Positions 1 through 9,188 of a DNA stretch of 64,000 nt are shown one piece after another (position 1 is the first letter of the stretch; every line of letters starts with the position of its first letter). The stretch comes from CAXMQS01 sp964195995 (GTDB taxonomy: Bacteria > Actinomycetota > Acidimicrobiia > Spongiisociales > JAOTWH01). The DNA lies in assembly GCA_964195995.1 (NCBI GenBank), contig CAXMQS010000094.1:124001-188000 (forward strand). The letters run 5' to 3'. The translations under genes were made by a program, and so were the position numbers. The notes beneath the pieces were generated by a model. It ran no database searches and was not told the origin of the DNA. It saw only the letters and a program-made list of their open reading frames with translations.

Positions 1-1523
1 GTGGCAAGCGCTTTGCCCAGCTCGACTCCCCACTGGTCAAACGAGTTGATCCCCCACAGCACGCCCTGAGTGAAGACCTTGTGCTCGTAAAGAGCGACGA
101 GCTGACCCAGGACAGACGGGGTTAGCTTCGGAGCGAGGATCACTGAAGTTGGTCGATTGCCGGGGAAGGTGCGGTGCGGGACCAGCTCGGGGGCGACACC
201 GTCCGCGGCCACCTCGTCGGAGGTCTTCCCGAAGGCGAGTGCCTCTGCCTGCGCGAAGAGGTTTCCGATCAACACGTCGTGCTGGCCGCCGAAATCGGCG
301 CTCGGCTCAATGAACCCGATCAGGTCGGCGGGCACAACGGTGGTGCCCTGGTGCAGCAGCTGATAGAAGGCGTGCTGTCCGTTGGTCCCCGGCTCGCCCC
401 ACACGATGGGCCCGGTGTCCCCCACCACCGGCGTCCCGTCGAGCCGCACCCGCTTGCCGTTGGACTCCATGTCGAGCTGCTGCAGGTAGGCGGCGAACCG
501 GCCGAGATCCTGGCTGTATGGCAGCACGGCGTAGGTCGGATGGCCGAGGATGTTGCGATACCAGACACCGATGAGCCCCAGTAACGCCGGGACGTTTTGC
601 TCCAGTGGGGTGCTTCGAAAGTGGTTATCGATGGTTCGGAACCCCGCCAGCATCTCCCGGAAGGCGGGCGGGCCGACGGTGATCATCAGGCTGAGGCCGA
701 TCGCCGAGCCCATCGAGTAGCGACCGCCCACCCAATCCCAGAAGCCGAACATGTTGGCAGTGTCGATCCCGAACTTCGCCACCTCTGCGGCGTTGGTTGA
801 TACAGCCACGAAGTGGGTAGCGACTGCCCCCTCATCGCCGAGCCGATCGATCAGCCACGCCCGGGCGGTGCCGGCATTAGAGAGCGTCTCTTGCGTCGTG
901 AAAGTCTTTGAAGCGACAATGAACAACGTTGTTTCCGGATCGACCTTGTCGAGCACTGAAGCCATTGCCGCCGGGTCGACGTTGGACACGAAGTGGGCCT
1001 CGAGATCCGAATGGACATAGGCGCGCAGCGCTCGGTACGCCATCGCGGGACCCAGATCCGAGCCGCCGATCCCGATGTTCACCACATGGCGGATCCGTTG
1101 TCCGGTGTAGCCGTGCCAATCGCCTGTCCGGACCCGTTCCGCGAACTCGGCCATGCGGTCGAGAACCTCCTCGATGTCGGCGGTGACAGCCTTGCCGTCG
1201 ACTCTGAATTCGTCGCCGGGCCCGGCTCGCAGAGCCGTGTGCAGAACGGCCCGGTCCTCGGTGACGTTGATGTGTTCGCCACCGAACATGGCTTCGATGC
1301 GCTCCGGGAGGTCGGCTTGTCGCGCTGCGGTCACGAGTGCCGTGACGATCTCGTCGTTCACCAGATGCTTCGAGAGGTCGACGCGCAGGTCTCCGGCACT
1401 AAAGGTCAGACGCTCAGCACGGCCGGGATCGTCCGCAAATACTTGGCGCAGATCGATCTGTCCGTGGCCTTTGTTGAGGCCTTCGAGGGCAGCCCAATCC
1501 GGGGCGGTTCCGTTGGATGTCAT
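1..1523 (-). CDS. pgi: Glucose-6-phosphate isomerase, C-terminus cut by window edge
   Basis: Interconverts glucose 6-phosphate and fructose 6-phosphate in the cytoplasm. About 507 codons are visible, against roughly 550 for the full family, so only the last part is missing. The protein begins MTSNGTAPDW at an ATG preceded by GGAGGG. The sugar-binding stretch NIGIGGSDLGP lies near residue 150. Both family signatures are present: the WVGGRYSMGSA type near residue 265 and GINSFDQWGVELGK close to the window edge. It follows zwf with a 31-bp gap on the same strand and is probably the last or a late gene of the glucoamylase-gnd-zwf-pgi operon. Identity is secure; only the 3' end is unseen. Confidence 0.96.
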   Translation of the reverse strand, partial: MTSNGTAPDWAALEGLNKGHGQIDLRQVFADDPGRAERLTFSAGDLRVDLSKHLVNDEIVTALVTAARQADLPERIEAMFGGEHINVTEDRAVLHTALRAGPGDEFRVDGKAVTADIEEVLDRMAEFAERVRTGDWHGYTGQRIRHVVNIGIGGSDLGPAMAYRALRAYVHSDLEAHFVSNVDPAAMASVLDKVDPETTLFIVASKTFTTQETLSNAGTARAWLIDRLGDEGAVATHFVAVSTNAAEVAKFGIDTANMFGFWDWVGGRYSMGSAIGLSLMITVGPPAFREMLAGFRTIDNHFRSTPLEQNVPALLGLIGVWYRNILGHPTYAVLPYSQDLGRFAAYLQQLDMESNGKRVRLDGTPVVGDTGPIVWGEPGTNGQHAFYQLLHQGTTVVPADLIGFIEPSADFGGQHDVLIGNLFAQAEALAFGKTSDEVAADGVAPELVPHRTFPGNRPTSVILAPKLTPSVLGQLVALYEHKVFTQGVLWGINSFDQWGVELGKALA

Positions 1524-1554
1524 GGTTTCCCTCCAGATCGGGCCTGCGGTGTGC

Positions 1555-2928
1555 TCATGTAGTCGCCCACGACCAGTCGTCGCCAAGCAGGGCATCGGCC
1601 TCGGCGGGCCCCTGACTCCCCCTGGCGTAAGAGAGCACTGGGCGGCGGTCGGTAAGCACTCGATCAACGATCCGCCAAGCCGCCATGACCCCATCCTGGC
1701 GTGCGAAGAGGCCGGGGTCGCCACGTAACGCATCGCCGATGAGGCGATCGTAGGCGTCGCGGCCGGTGGCACGGTCGTGCTGGAGGTGCAGTTCGATCGG
1801 ACCGCTCACCATGGCCGATCCTGGGATCTTGGCTTGCATCGACACGGTGATCTCCTCGGCGGGCTTGGTGCGGAAGGTCATCCGGTTGGGACCCGGCCGC
1901 GAATCGGCGTCTGCGAAGAGGGGCCGCGGCGGCCGAGCGAACTCGACCACGGCCTCGGTGACCGTAGAGGCCAGCCCTTTGCCGGCTCGGATGATCCACG
2001 GGACGCCGGCCCACCGCCACGAATCCACCTCGAGCCGAACCGCCGCGAACGTCTCGGTGTCTGATCCGGGGGCGACGCCGGGCTCGTCGAGGTAGCCGGC
2101 GTATTGGCCGCGCACCACGTCGGCGGGGGTGAGGGCATCGATCGCTCGCAGGACCTTGACTCTCTCGTCGCGCAAAGCGTCGGGGTCCTCCGAAACGGGT
2201 GGCTCCATGGCCAGCAGCGCCACCGTCTGCAGCAGGTGGTTCTGCACGACGTCACGCAGCGTTCCCACGGTGTCGTAGAACGAGCCCCTTCCTTCGACTC
2301 CGAAATCTTCGGCCATGGTGATCTGCACCCCGCGCACGTAGTGACGGTTCCACACAGGTTCCAGCAACGTGTTGGAGAAGCGGAAGATCATCATGTTCTG
2401 CAGCGCCTCCTTGCCTAGGAAGTGGTCGATGCGATAGACCCTTTCCTCGGGGAAGTGGCGGTGGATGATGTCGTTGAGTTCGGCTGCCGATGCGGTGTCG
2501 CGACCGAAAGGCTTCTCCAAGACCACACGACCGTTCTCGTTGAGACCCATCGAGGCCAGGCCTTCCACGACATCGTCGAACAGGCTCGGGGGGATGGCGA
2601 GGTAGGACACAGTGCAGGTGGCACCCGCTATCCGCTTGGCGATGTCGGCGTAGATAGCGGCATCCTGGTAGTCGCCGGACACGTAGCACAGGTTGGCGGC
2701 CAGCCTGTCGAACACCTCGTCGTCGATCGGCTCGCCTGCCTCCTCAAGAGCTTCTCTAGCGCGGAGGCGCAGGGTCTCGTCGTCCCAGTCGCTGAAGGCC
2801 ACCCCAACGACGGGCATGTCGAGACCACCAACGGCGGTGAGGTCATAGAGGGCCGAGAACAGCTTCTTGCGGGCGAGGTCGCCGGTGATCCCGAACAAGA
2901 TGAGGGCCTCTGCGTACCCAGCGGTCAT
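1555..2928 (-). CDS. zwf: Glucose-6-phosphate 1-dehydrogenase
   Basis: Oxidises glucose 6-phosphate to 6-phosphogluconolactone, the entry step of the oxidative pentose-phosphate pathway. The 457-residue protein is somewhat short for the family (about 480-510). An N-terminal Rossmann motif FGITGDLARKK lies near residue 12. The active-site motif YRIDHFLGKE, with its catalytic His and Lys, lies near residue 163. The ATG start overlaps the gnd stop codon (ATGA), so translation is probably coupled. No opcA-like or 6-phosphogluconolactonase gene is next to it. The lactonase step must be encoded elsewhere or be spontaneous. Confidence 0.96.
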   Translation of the reverse strand: MTAGYAEALILFGITGDLARKKLFSALYDLTAVGGLDMPVVGVAFSDWDDETLRLRAREALEEAGEPIDDEVFDRLAANLCYVSGDYQDAAIYADIAKRIAGATCTVSYLAIPPSLFDDVVEGLASMGLNENGRVVLEKPFGRDTASAAELNDIIHRHFPEERVYRIDHFLGKEALQNMMIFRFSNTLLEPVWNRHYVRGVQITMAEDFGVEGRGSFYDTVGTLRDVVQNHLLQTVALLAMEPPVSEDPDALRDERVKVLRAIDALTPADVVRGQYAGYLDEPGVAPGSDTETFAAVRLEVDSWRWAGVPWIIRAGKGLASTVTEAVVEFARPPRPLFADADSRPGPNRMTFRTKPAEEITVSMQAKIPGSAMVSGPIELHLQHDRATGRDAYDRLIGDALRGDPGLFARQDGVMAAWRIVDRVLTDRRPVLSYARGSQGPAEADALLGDDWSWATT

Positions 2929-3944
2929 TCCGATCCACCCTTCTCCTGGTGGCCGCCGAACTGCTGGCGCATGGCGGACAGCACCTGGTTGGCGAAATCG
3001 TCACGACCTCTACTGTCGAACCTCCCATAGAGGGCCGCCGACAGGACGGGCGCAGGGACGCCCTCTTCGACAGCGCTGAGCACCGTCCACCTCCCCTCCC
3101 CAGAGTCCGACACCCGACCGGCGAAGCCTTCCAGGGTCGGGTTCTCAACGAACGCGATGGCGGTCAGGTCGAGCAGCCACGAGGCGATGACGCTGCCGCG
3201 CCGCCACACCTCGGAGATCTCGGGGATGTCGAGCTGGTATTGGTAGTGCTCGGGTCGGCGTTGGGGGGCGGTCTCGGCGTCGGCTTCCGCCTCGGCGCGG
3301 CCGACTCCGGCATGATTGAGGATGTTGAAGCCCTCTGCGTATGCGGCCATCACTCCGTACTCGATGCCGTTGTGGACCATCTTGACGAAGTGTCCGGCAC
3401 CACTTGGGCCACAGTGCAGGTAGCCGTGCTCCGCCGGGCGGGGCTCACCGTCGCGGCCCGGGGTCCTGGCGGCGGCGTCAACCCCGGGGGCGAGTGTCCG
3501 GAAGATGGGATCGAGGCGGGAGACGGCGTCGTCGTCTCCACCGATCATGAGGCAGAATCCACGTTCGAGACCGAACACTCCTCCACTGGTGCCGACGTCG
3601 ATCAACCGAATGCCGCGCTCGGCCAATGCCGCCGATCTATCCAGATCGTCCTGGTAGAACGAGTTGCCGCCATCGATGATGATGTCGCCGGCGTCGAGGT
3701 GAGCCGCCAGGTCGTCGATGACCTTCCCCGCGATCCCCGCCGGGACCATCACCCAAACGGCCCGCGGTTCAGACAGCATCCCGGCCATCTCGTCGAGGCT
3801 GGCTGCACCCTCGGCACCGTTGGCGACCGATTGCGCCACCGATTCGGGGTCAACGTCGTACACGACGCAGCGGTGGCCACCGCGCAGCAGACGTTGCACC
3901 AGGTTGGCGCCCATCCGGCCAAGGCCGATCATGCCGATTTCCAT
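2925..3944 (-). CDS. gnd: 6-phosphogluconate dehydrogenase, short NAD-type
   Basis: Oxidatively decarboxylates 6-phosphogluconate to ribulose 5-phosphate. The 339-residue length fits the short single-module class rather than the ~470-residue NADP enzyme of E. coli. The dinucleotide fold GLGRMGANL begins at residue 7. It is followed by an acidic residue in VVYDVDPE, where NADP enzymes usually have NR; this suggests NAD preference (inference). The catalytic Lys lies in HFVKMVHNGIEYG near residue 185. The start ATG has AAGGAG upstream. Its end overlaps the zwf start by 4 bp, and the glucoamylase-like gene ends 51 bp upstream. Confidence 0.94.
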   Translation of the reverse strand: MEIGMIGLGRMGANLVQRLLRGGHRCVVYDVDPESVAQSVANGAEGAASLDEMAGMLSEPRAVWVMVPAGIAGKVIDDLAAHLDAGDIIIDGGNSFYQDDLDRSAALAERGIRLIDVGTSGGVFGLERGFCLMIGGDDDAVSRLDPIFRTLAPGVDAAARTPGRDGEPRPAEHGYLHCGPSGAGHFVKMVHNGIEYGVMAAYAEGFNILNHAGVGRAEAEADAETAPQRRPEHYQYQLDIPEISEVWRRGSVIASWLLDLTAIAFVENPTLEGFAGRVSDSGEGRWTVLSAVEEGVPAPVLSAALYGRFDSRGRDDFANQVLSAMRQQFGGHQEKGGSE

Positions 3945-3995
3945 GGAAGTCTCCTTAGTCGTTGGACCGTATCGATTCGCGGCGTGTCGGGTTTG

Positions 3996-6368
3996 TCACG
4001 GATTCTCCTCCGCAACGCCGACGGCGTATTCGACCGCGTCGGCGCCGTCAGACGAGCGGAACCTGAAACGCACGGGGGCGGTCATCTCAAGGTCCACGTA
4101 GTCGATGCCGAGACGGGTCGAGGTCGAGGCGGTCTCGTTGGTGTCTTCCCAGTCGTTGTTGGTCCATTCAAGGTCGAACGGTTCCGGAACCTGGACTCGC
4201 AGCGTCCAGTCTCGCTTGACGAATCGCGGCTGGCGGTTGAGCTTCCAGACCTCGAGGAGCTTGCACTCATCGTGGGTCCCGTAGCGGTCGGCTACTTCGG
4301 GAATGAAGTCGAAGGCCTGGCCGTCGACGACACTACGCAACAGCTTGATGTACTCGGCGTGAGCCCACATCAACGGCATAGCGGCTCCGGTGGGCCGGCC
4401 GCGGAAGAGGAACTGATCGGGCCGATCGTCGTCATCCCACACCTGCTCGGGCAGCAACCCGACGCCGTGAGCGAAAGCCTCCAGCGTGGCGATGTAGGGC
4501 CTGACGTCACCGCCGGCAGCGAACTCGTAGTGACCGCGCTCTCCGGTGAGCAGAGGCCAGGGTCTACCGACGCCCCACCCCTCGTAGGGGCCGCCGTCGT
4601 CGCGTTGGCCGTAGCCGTCGTGGTTATAGCGATACCACACCGGACCTTCGGGGGTCTCGGTCTTCAACGTGGCATCGACGACGCGAAGCGAATCCACGAT
4701 GAGGGGATCGTGGGGAGGCCGGATCCCGTAGCGAACCAGCTCGAGAAAACCGCCGTCGATGATCTGTGAGGCGGGGAACTCGCGCTGGACGCCATCTGGA
4801 ATGTTGGCAATGCCGACAACTGCCATGTTGGGGTCCTCCCCGGTTTCCATATCCCCGGGGTTGATCCTGATGTAGTGCCGCGGCACCTCGGAAAGCAACG
4901 AGCCTTCTGTGGTAACGGTCCACGGCTCGATGTGACAGTCGAGGAAATCGGCGTACTCCTGGATGAACTGTGCCGTTTCATCGTCGCCGCGCTCGCGACA
5001 CAGGGTGGCGGCACAGGTGAGAGCGGCGATGTTGGACGCCAGCGTCGAAGGCGAATAGCCGCTGGCCTCCTCCCAACGCTCCTGGGGAGTGGCCGGACCG
5101 TGACGAATCAGGTAGGAGGCAGCCCGCATCACCATGTCGTAGGGGTCGTAGTGATCAAGGGCCCCCGCTCGATGCATCCGAAAGGCCAACAGGATCGGGA
5201 ACGCCACCTCGTCGAGCTGTATCGCCGTCCAGTAGGGATCGCCGGTGACCCAGAAGTTCTGATGGAAGCCGCCGTCCGGCAGCTGCGAGGCGGCGAGGTA
5301 GATGAGTGCATGCATGGGAACGTCGGTGTTGCCGGCGGCCAGCAGGCCGGTGGCGGTGTTGACCAGATCCCGAGTCCACACCAGGTGGTAGCCGCCCAGC
5401 TCGTTGTCGCCCTTCCATTCGCCCCACGGGATGGACAGTGAGGCGATGAGCGCCCCCTGGTAGAGCTTGTCCTCGTGGGAAAGAAGGAGGGCGCGGCTGG
5501 TTCGATAGAGAGCGCCTCCGTCGCCGGAGGCCTTCTCCAGCGGCAGCATTTTGGCCGTCGCGGTTTGCCATTGTTGGACGAACTTGTCCCGCAACCCGTC
5601 GAAGGAGTGGCCCAACGCCTGCAGCAGCGTGGTTACGGCACCGTGACGACGGTCCGAGAAAGCGATGGCGAGCGTGAACTCGGTTCCCGCGCTGAGATCG
5701 AGTTCACCCGTCAGAGCCACGTTGCCGTCGGCGGCCACTTCGTACTCCCAGGTCATGTCTCGATGGCGGGAGAGGTCCTGCCAGCCGTCGTTGACGCCGA
5801 CGTAGCCGGCCGAGGCCCGCAAGAACGGAATCGAGGCCCCCAAGGCCAGCCAGGTGTCTTCCTTGTTGGCGGTCAGCACCTTGCGGTCACCGATCGATTC
5901 GACTCGACCGGTGTTGTCCCAGCCGCCGATGTCGAGATGCGGGGCGCACAGGACAAAGAGCCGCAAACCCTCGGACAGCTCCCCTTCTGCCTCGATGCGG
6001 GCTCGGATGAGGACTGCCGACTGGCTGGGGTCGGCGATGATGTCTTTGACGATCCGATAGCGGCCCTCGGGATCGCTGTTGGTGACACGGATCGCCTGGG
6101 CGTCGGCGTCGAGCATCTCGGTTTTCGTCTCCAGTTGGCGCTCGCCATGGAAGAACGTCGCGCCGTCGGTGATTAGGAACTGGAGGTCGCGGGTCTGCGG
6201 TCGATCGATCGTTGGCCAGTAGATCTCGTTGAGGATCCCCGCAGACACCGTGAACCACACATGGCTCGCCGAAGATCGCGCGGTGCCAACGGCGTCTTTG
6301 GTGGCGCGCGTCCACCGAGGTTCGATCCCGGGTCCGCCGGGTGCTGCTGTTGCTGAGTCGCTGGCCAT
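3996..6368 (-). CDS. GH15 glucoamylase/glucodextranase-like glycosidase
   Basis: Predicted to release glucose from the non-reducing ends of alpha-glucans. The 790-residue protein has a beta-rich N-terminal domain of the glucodextranase type (about residues 20-290) followed by an (alpha/alpha)6 barrel. The two expected catalytic glutamates are visible: RWEEASGYSP near residue 432 (acid) and MWAHAEYIKL near residue 668 (base). There is no signal peptide, so the enzyme is probably cytoplasmic and acts on glycogen, maltodextrin or isomalto-oligosaccharides. The ATG start has GAAGGA upstream. It heads the gnd-zwf-pgi run, linking polymer breakdown to glucose 6-phosphate metabolism. No glucokinase is nearby. 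The exact linkage specificity is not determined. Confidence 0.88.
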   Translation of the reverse strand: MASDSATAAPGGPGIEPRWTRATKDAVGTARSSASHVWFTVSAGILNEIYWPTIDRPQTRDLQFLITDGATFFHGERQLETKTEMLDADAQAIRVTNSDPEGRYRIVKDIIADPSQSAVLIRARIEAEGELSEGLRLFVLCAPHLDIGGWDNTGRVESIGDRKVLTANKEDTWLALGASIPFLRASAGYVGVNDGWQDLSRHRDMTWEYEVAADGNVALTGELDLSAGTEFTLAIAFSDRRHGAVTTLLQALGHSFDGLRDKFVQQWQTATAKMLPLEKASGDGGALYRTSRALLLSHEDKLYQGALIASLSIPWGEWKGDNELGGYHLVWTRDLVNTATGLLAAGNTDVPMHALIYLAASQLPDGGFHQNFWVTGDPYWTAIQLDEVAFPILLAFRMHRAGALDHYDPYDMVMRAASYLIRHGPATPQERWEEASGYSPSTLASNIAALTCAATLCRERGDDETAQFIQEYADFLDCHIEPWTVTTEGSLLSEVPRHYIRINPGDMETGEDPNMAVVGIANIPDGVQREFPASQIIDGGFLELVRYGIRPPHDPLIVDSLRVVDATLKTETPEGPVWYRYNHDGYGQRDDGGPYEGWGVGRPWPLLTGERGHYEFAAGGDVRPYIATLEAFAHGVGLLPEQVWDDDDRPDQFLFRGRPTGAAMPLMWAHAEYIKLLRSVVDGQAFDFIPEVADRYGTHDECKLLEVWKLNRQPRFVKRDWTLRVQVPEPFDLEWTNNDWEDTNETASTSTRLGIDYVDLEMTAPVRFRFRSSDGADAVEYAVGVAEENP

Positions 6369-6392
6369 GTTCCTTCTCGAGCCTCGACCTTG

Positions 6393-6421
6393 ATAGTGCG
6401 TCGGTCGGGGACTTCTCTCAA
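6393..6421 (-). promoter_or_regulatory. Candidate promoter of glucoamylase-gnd-zwf-pgi operon
   Basis: Read on the minus strand, TTGAGA (6421-6416) is separated by 17 bp from CACTAT (6398-6393), which lies 24 bp before the glucoamylase ATG. The -35 box is good and the -10 box is weak. Position and spacing are seen in the sequence; use as a promoter is inferred. Confidence 0.45.
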
Positions 6422-6482
6422 CTTCGCCCGTACCTCGAACCTGTCAGCCGCTGCCGACATTCCGTTCAACGCCAACCTCGGA

Positions 6483-6496
6483 GTGACGCGCGTCAC
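6483..6496. repeat. 14-bp perfect palindrome upstream of the glucoamylase operon
   Basis: GTGACGCGCGTCAC is a perfect palindrome overlapping the stop codon of the upstream CxxC protein gene. It sits about 60 bp upstream of the candidate glucoamylase -35 box. It could be an operator or chance in GC-rich DNA. Confidence 0.4.
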
Positions 6497-7008
6497 CCGA
6501 TGACCTCATCCCATCCCAGCTTCGCCAGGATGTCGCCAAAGCCGGGAGCCGCGTAGTCCTCCCATCGGCTGATCAACGACGCTTCGTGGATGACGAACGT
6601 GATCGTTCCTTCCTCGTAGTGAGGCTGGTAGTCATCGTCCTCGGGGTCACCTTCCTTGTGATCGTTGCCGCAATTGGGACAGAAGCAATGCCGAACCGCG
6701 AAGGTCTTCGCGGAGACCCTGACGCCAACTCCTGCCTGGTTGGACCCGAAGGGCAGACCGGTTTCGAGGACCTTCACCTGAATCGCTGGACCGAAGGGAG
6801 GTACCGAACCAACGTCGGCGATTATCGCTTGAAGCTGACGCGATACCGCCTCCGCCCCAACAAGCCTCTCCACCGAGGCCGCCGTGGCGAGAACGTATCC
6901 GGCGACGGTCTCCGGACGATCGGTGATGGCATGACGGTGGACTGCGTAGTCCTCATCGATGACCAACAACCTCTTCTCAAAGACCTCCAACTCCTCGCGC
7001 GACAACAT
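6493..7008 (-). CDS. Uncharacterised 171-aa protein with a CxxC pair
   Basis: Family not recognised. The 171-residue protein starts at an ATG with AAGGAG six bases upstream, and codon use matches its neighbours. The first 60 residues are predicted helical. The C-terminal half carries CFCPNCGN (around residue 110), a CxxC pair that could be half of a metal site, followed by an acidic stretch (EGDPEDDD) and a predicted beta-rich end. There is no signal peptide or membrane segment, so it is probably cytoplasmic. It is divergent from ftsH across a 207-bp spacer and ends 124 bp before the glucoamylase start on the same strand. A distant role with either neighbour cannot be decided from sequence alone. 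Confidence 0.72.
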   Translation of the reverse strand: MLSREELEVFEKRLLVIDEDYAVHRHAITDRPETVAGYVLATAASVERLVGAEAVSRQLQAIIADVGSVPPFGPAIQVKVLETGLPFGSNQAGVGVRVSAKTFAVRHCFCPNCGNDHKEGDPEDDDYQPHYEEGTITFVIHEASLISRWEDYAAPGFGDILAKLGWDEVIG

Positions 7009-7081
7009 GTGTGCTCCTTCTTGTCGTTCAGGACCTGAAGCGCCACGCCCTCGCTCCGGGTTCCTCGACTGCCGGTGACGC

Positions 7082-7102
7082 GACAGTCTCCTTCCGACTG
7101 TC
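7082..7102. repeat. Inverted repeat between the CxxC gene and ftsH
   Basis: GACAGTC and GACTGTC form a perfect 7-bp inverted repeat with a 7-bp spacer. It lies in the 207-bp divergent spacer, 114 bp before the ftsH ATG. A related ACTGTC/GACAGT dyad lies just after ftsH (9189-9210). It may be an operator or a transcript hairpin. Confidence 0.4.
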
Positions 7103-7215
7103 CGACTGACGAGGGAGCCAACGTGTCGCGCCGAGTGTCGGCTACCCGAACCTTGAGCGACGCCACCCGAGCCATCGACGTTGCAACAGCGAACTCAAAC
7201 CCATACGGGAGGACG

Positions 7216-9126
7216 ATGAAAGCCAACGGAGGATTCCGACGCTTCTTGAGAATCGGCTACTTGTTCGCGGGAGTCTTTCTCCTCGTCAGCCTGTTCATCG
7301 GCGGTAGTGACAGCGAGAGCTCACCAGCCGATGTCAGCCTCGACGAACTCCGAGGATTCATAACAGCAGACCAGGTGGTCGATGCCACGATCCGTCAGGA
7401 CGCTGATGTAGTCGAAGGCACGCTTGCGGCTGGAGCGCTTCCCGACGGAGTCGTCACGTTCCGCACCAACTACCCCGACGGCTTCGAAGGGGACCTCACC
7501 GACCTGCTCCTCCAGAGTGGAGCAACCACAACAACAGAGACAGCTGGCACCTCGGCGCTTGCGATCATTCTCGGTTTGCTGCCACTGCTCTTGATCTTCG
7601 GGGTAGTCGCCTTCCTTTTCATCTCCATTAGAAAGGGTTCCGGAGGCGTTCTCAACCTTCGCAAGTCCAAGGCCAGGCTCTTCGACGAGGACCAGCCGAA
7701 GGTGTCGTTCGACGACGTCGCCGGCCTCGACGAGGCGGTTGAGGACCTCAGAGAGATCAAGGACTTCCTGCAGGCGCCCGGCCACTTCCGCGAGATGGGT
7801 GCCTCCGTACCCAAAGGTGTCCTTCTGGCAGGCCCACCAGGGACCGGCAAGACTCTGCTGGCGAGAGCGGTGGCCGGCGAAGCCGGTGTCCCCTTCTATT
7901 CGGTTTCTGGCTCAGCGTTCGTCGAGATGTTCGTGGGGGTAGGTGCCAGCCGGGTCCGCGACCTGTTCGCGCAAGCCAAGGCGACCGGTCCTGCGATCGT
8001 CTTCATCGACGAGATCGACGCCGTTGGCCGTCACCGCGGTGCCGGCCTCGGAGGAGGAAACGACGAGCGAGAGCAGACGTTGAACCAGCTTCTGGTTGAG
8101 ATGGATGGATTCGATGGAACCTCTGGTGTGATCGTGGTTGCCGCCACCAACCGACCCGATGTACTTGATCCGGCGCTTCTTCGCCCCGGCCGGTTCGATC
8201 GCCAGATCCTTGTCGACTACCCCGATCTAGCTGGACGTACCTCCATATTGAGGGTGCACGCCAACGGCAAGGCGCTTTCCCCAGAGGTTGATCTTGAGGT
8301 GGTAGCTAGGCGAACACCAGGGTTCACAGGAGCCGACCTGGCCAATCTCCTCAATGAGGCTGCGCTGCTAGCGACTCGCCGCGGCATCACCACAGTTGGC
8401 AACGATGAACTGGAAGATGCTGTCGACAAGTTGGTAGCCGGACCGCAGCGCCGCAGCAAGCTCCTGTCCAAAGATGAGCAACGCGTCATCGCCTTTCACG
8501 AGGCTGGCCACGCCCTCGTCGGATGGGCCCTCCCTTGCGCAGATCCGATCCACAAGGTCACGATCGTCCCTCGAGGTCGCGCCCTCGGCTACACCCAGGC
8601 CCTGCCTACCGAGGATCGATACGTGATGCACCGCAGCCAACTGTGGAATCAGATCGCAATGCTTACAGGCGGGCGAGCCTCCGAGGAGCTGGTCTTCGAC
8701 GACCCTTCGACGGGCGCTTCCAACGATCTGGAAGTGGCCACCAAGATCGCCCGGCAGATGGTCACCGAGTACGGCATGAGCGAACGCCTAGGCCTTGCCC
8801 GACTCGGTGAGTCAGGGGAGATCTTCTTGGGCCGTGATTTCAATCGCACCCAGGACTACTCAGAGACGACGTCGGCCACCATCGATGAGGAGATCCGAAG
8901 CCTTCTTACGATCGCCCAAGCCGAGGCCCGCAAGATCTTGGCGACACATCGAGACGCCCTAGAAGCCATGGTCGAGGCTCTGATCGCCAAAGAGACGCTC
9001 GACAAGGACGAGATAGCCGAGCTCTTTGAACACGTCCCCAAGTGGGAGCGCACCTTCGGCGCCACGCGAGGCATCCGGCCTCGCCGGCCCGACAACGTGA
9101 CCAAGTTGTCGAAGCTGACCGGATAG
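7216..9126 (+). CDS. ftsH: ATP-dependent zinc metalloprotease FtsH
   Basis: Membrane-anchored AAA+ protease that degrades misfolded membrane proteins and regulatory proteins. The start chosen is the ATG after GGGAGG; it puts the first membrane segment at residues 11-29, and an upstream in-frame ATG would add 47 unlikely residues. Length is 636 residues. A second membrane segment spans about 114-138. Walker A GPPGTGKT is near 206, Walker B FIDEID and the second region of homology ATNRPDVLDPALLRPGR follow, and the zinc site HEAGH is at about 428 with the third ligand in GASNDLEVAT. The extracytoplasmic loop is about 85 residues. The gene appears monocistronic, with hairpins on both sides. Confidence 0.95.
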   Translation: MKANGGFRRFLRIGYLFAGVFLLVSLFIGGSDSESSPADVSLDELRGFITADQVVDATIRQDADVVEGTLAAGALPDGVVTFRTNYPDGFEGDLTDLLLQSGATTTTETAGTSALAIILGLLPLLLIFGVVAFLFISIRKGSGGVLNLRKSKARLFDEDQPKVSFDDVAGLDEAVEDLREIKDFLQAPGHFREMGASVPKGVLLAGPPGTGKTLLARAVAGEAGVPFYSVSGSAFVEMFVGVGASRVRDLFAQAKATGPAIVFIDEIDAVGRHRGAGLGGGNDEREQTLNQLLVEMDGFDGTSGVIVVAATNRPDVLDPALLRPGRFDRQILVDYPDLAGRTSILRVHANGKALSPEVDLEVVARRTPGFTGADLANLLNEAALLATRRGITTVGNDELEDAVDKLVAGPQRRSKLLSKDEQRVIAFHEAGHALVGWALPCADPIHKVTIVPRGRALGYTQALPTEDRYVMHRSQLWNQIAMLTGGRASEELVFDDPSTGASNDLEVATKIARQMVTEYGMSERLGLARLGESGEIFLGRDFNRTQDYSETTSATIDEEIRSLLTIAQAEARKILATHRDALEAMVEALIAKETLDKDEIAELFEHVPKWERTFGATRGIRPRRPDNVTKLSKLTG

Positions 9127-9142
9127 GCCTCGCCCCGCCCAT

Positions 9143-9174
9143 GAGATCCCCTCCCCTAGAGGGAATAGGATCTC
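9143..9174 (+). terminator. Bulged stem-loop downstream of ftsH
   Basis: GAGATC (9143-9148) pairs with GATCTC (9169-9174). Inside it CCCTC (9149-9153) pairs with GAGGG (9159-9163) around a 5-base loop, with AATAG bulged on the 3' side. No T-run follows, so it is a possible U-less terminator or an mRNA-stabilising hairpin. Confidence 0.5.
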
Positions 9175-9188
9175 GCCACCCTCGGAGA

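Noticed and set aside
2949..4769. 606-codon open frame on the plus strand opposite gnd and the GH15 gene
   Set aside because: It is antisense to two certain genes, has no ribosome binding site or family motif, and arises from the low stop frequency of GC-rich DNA.
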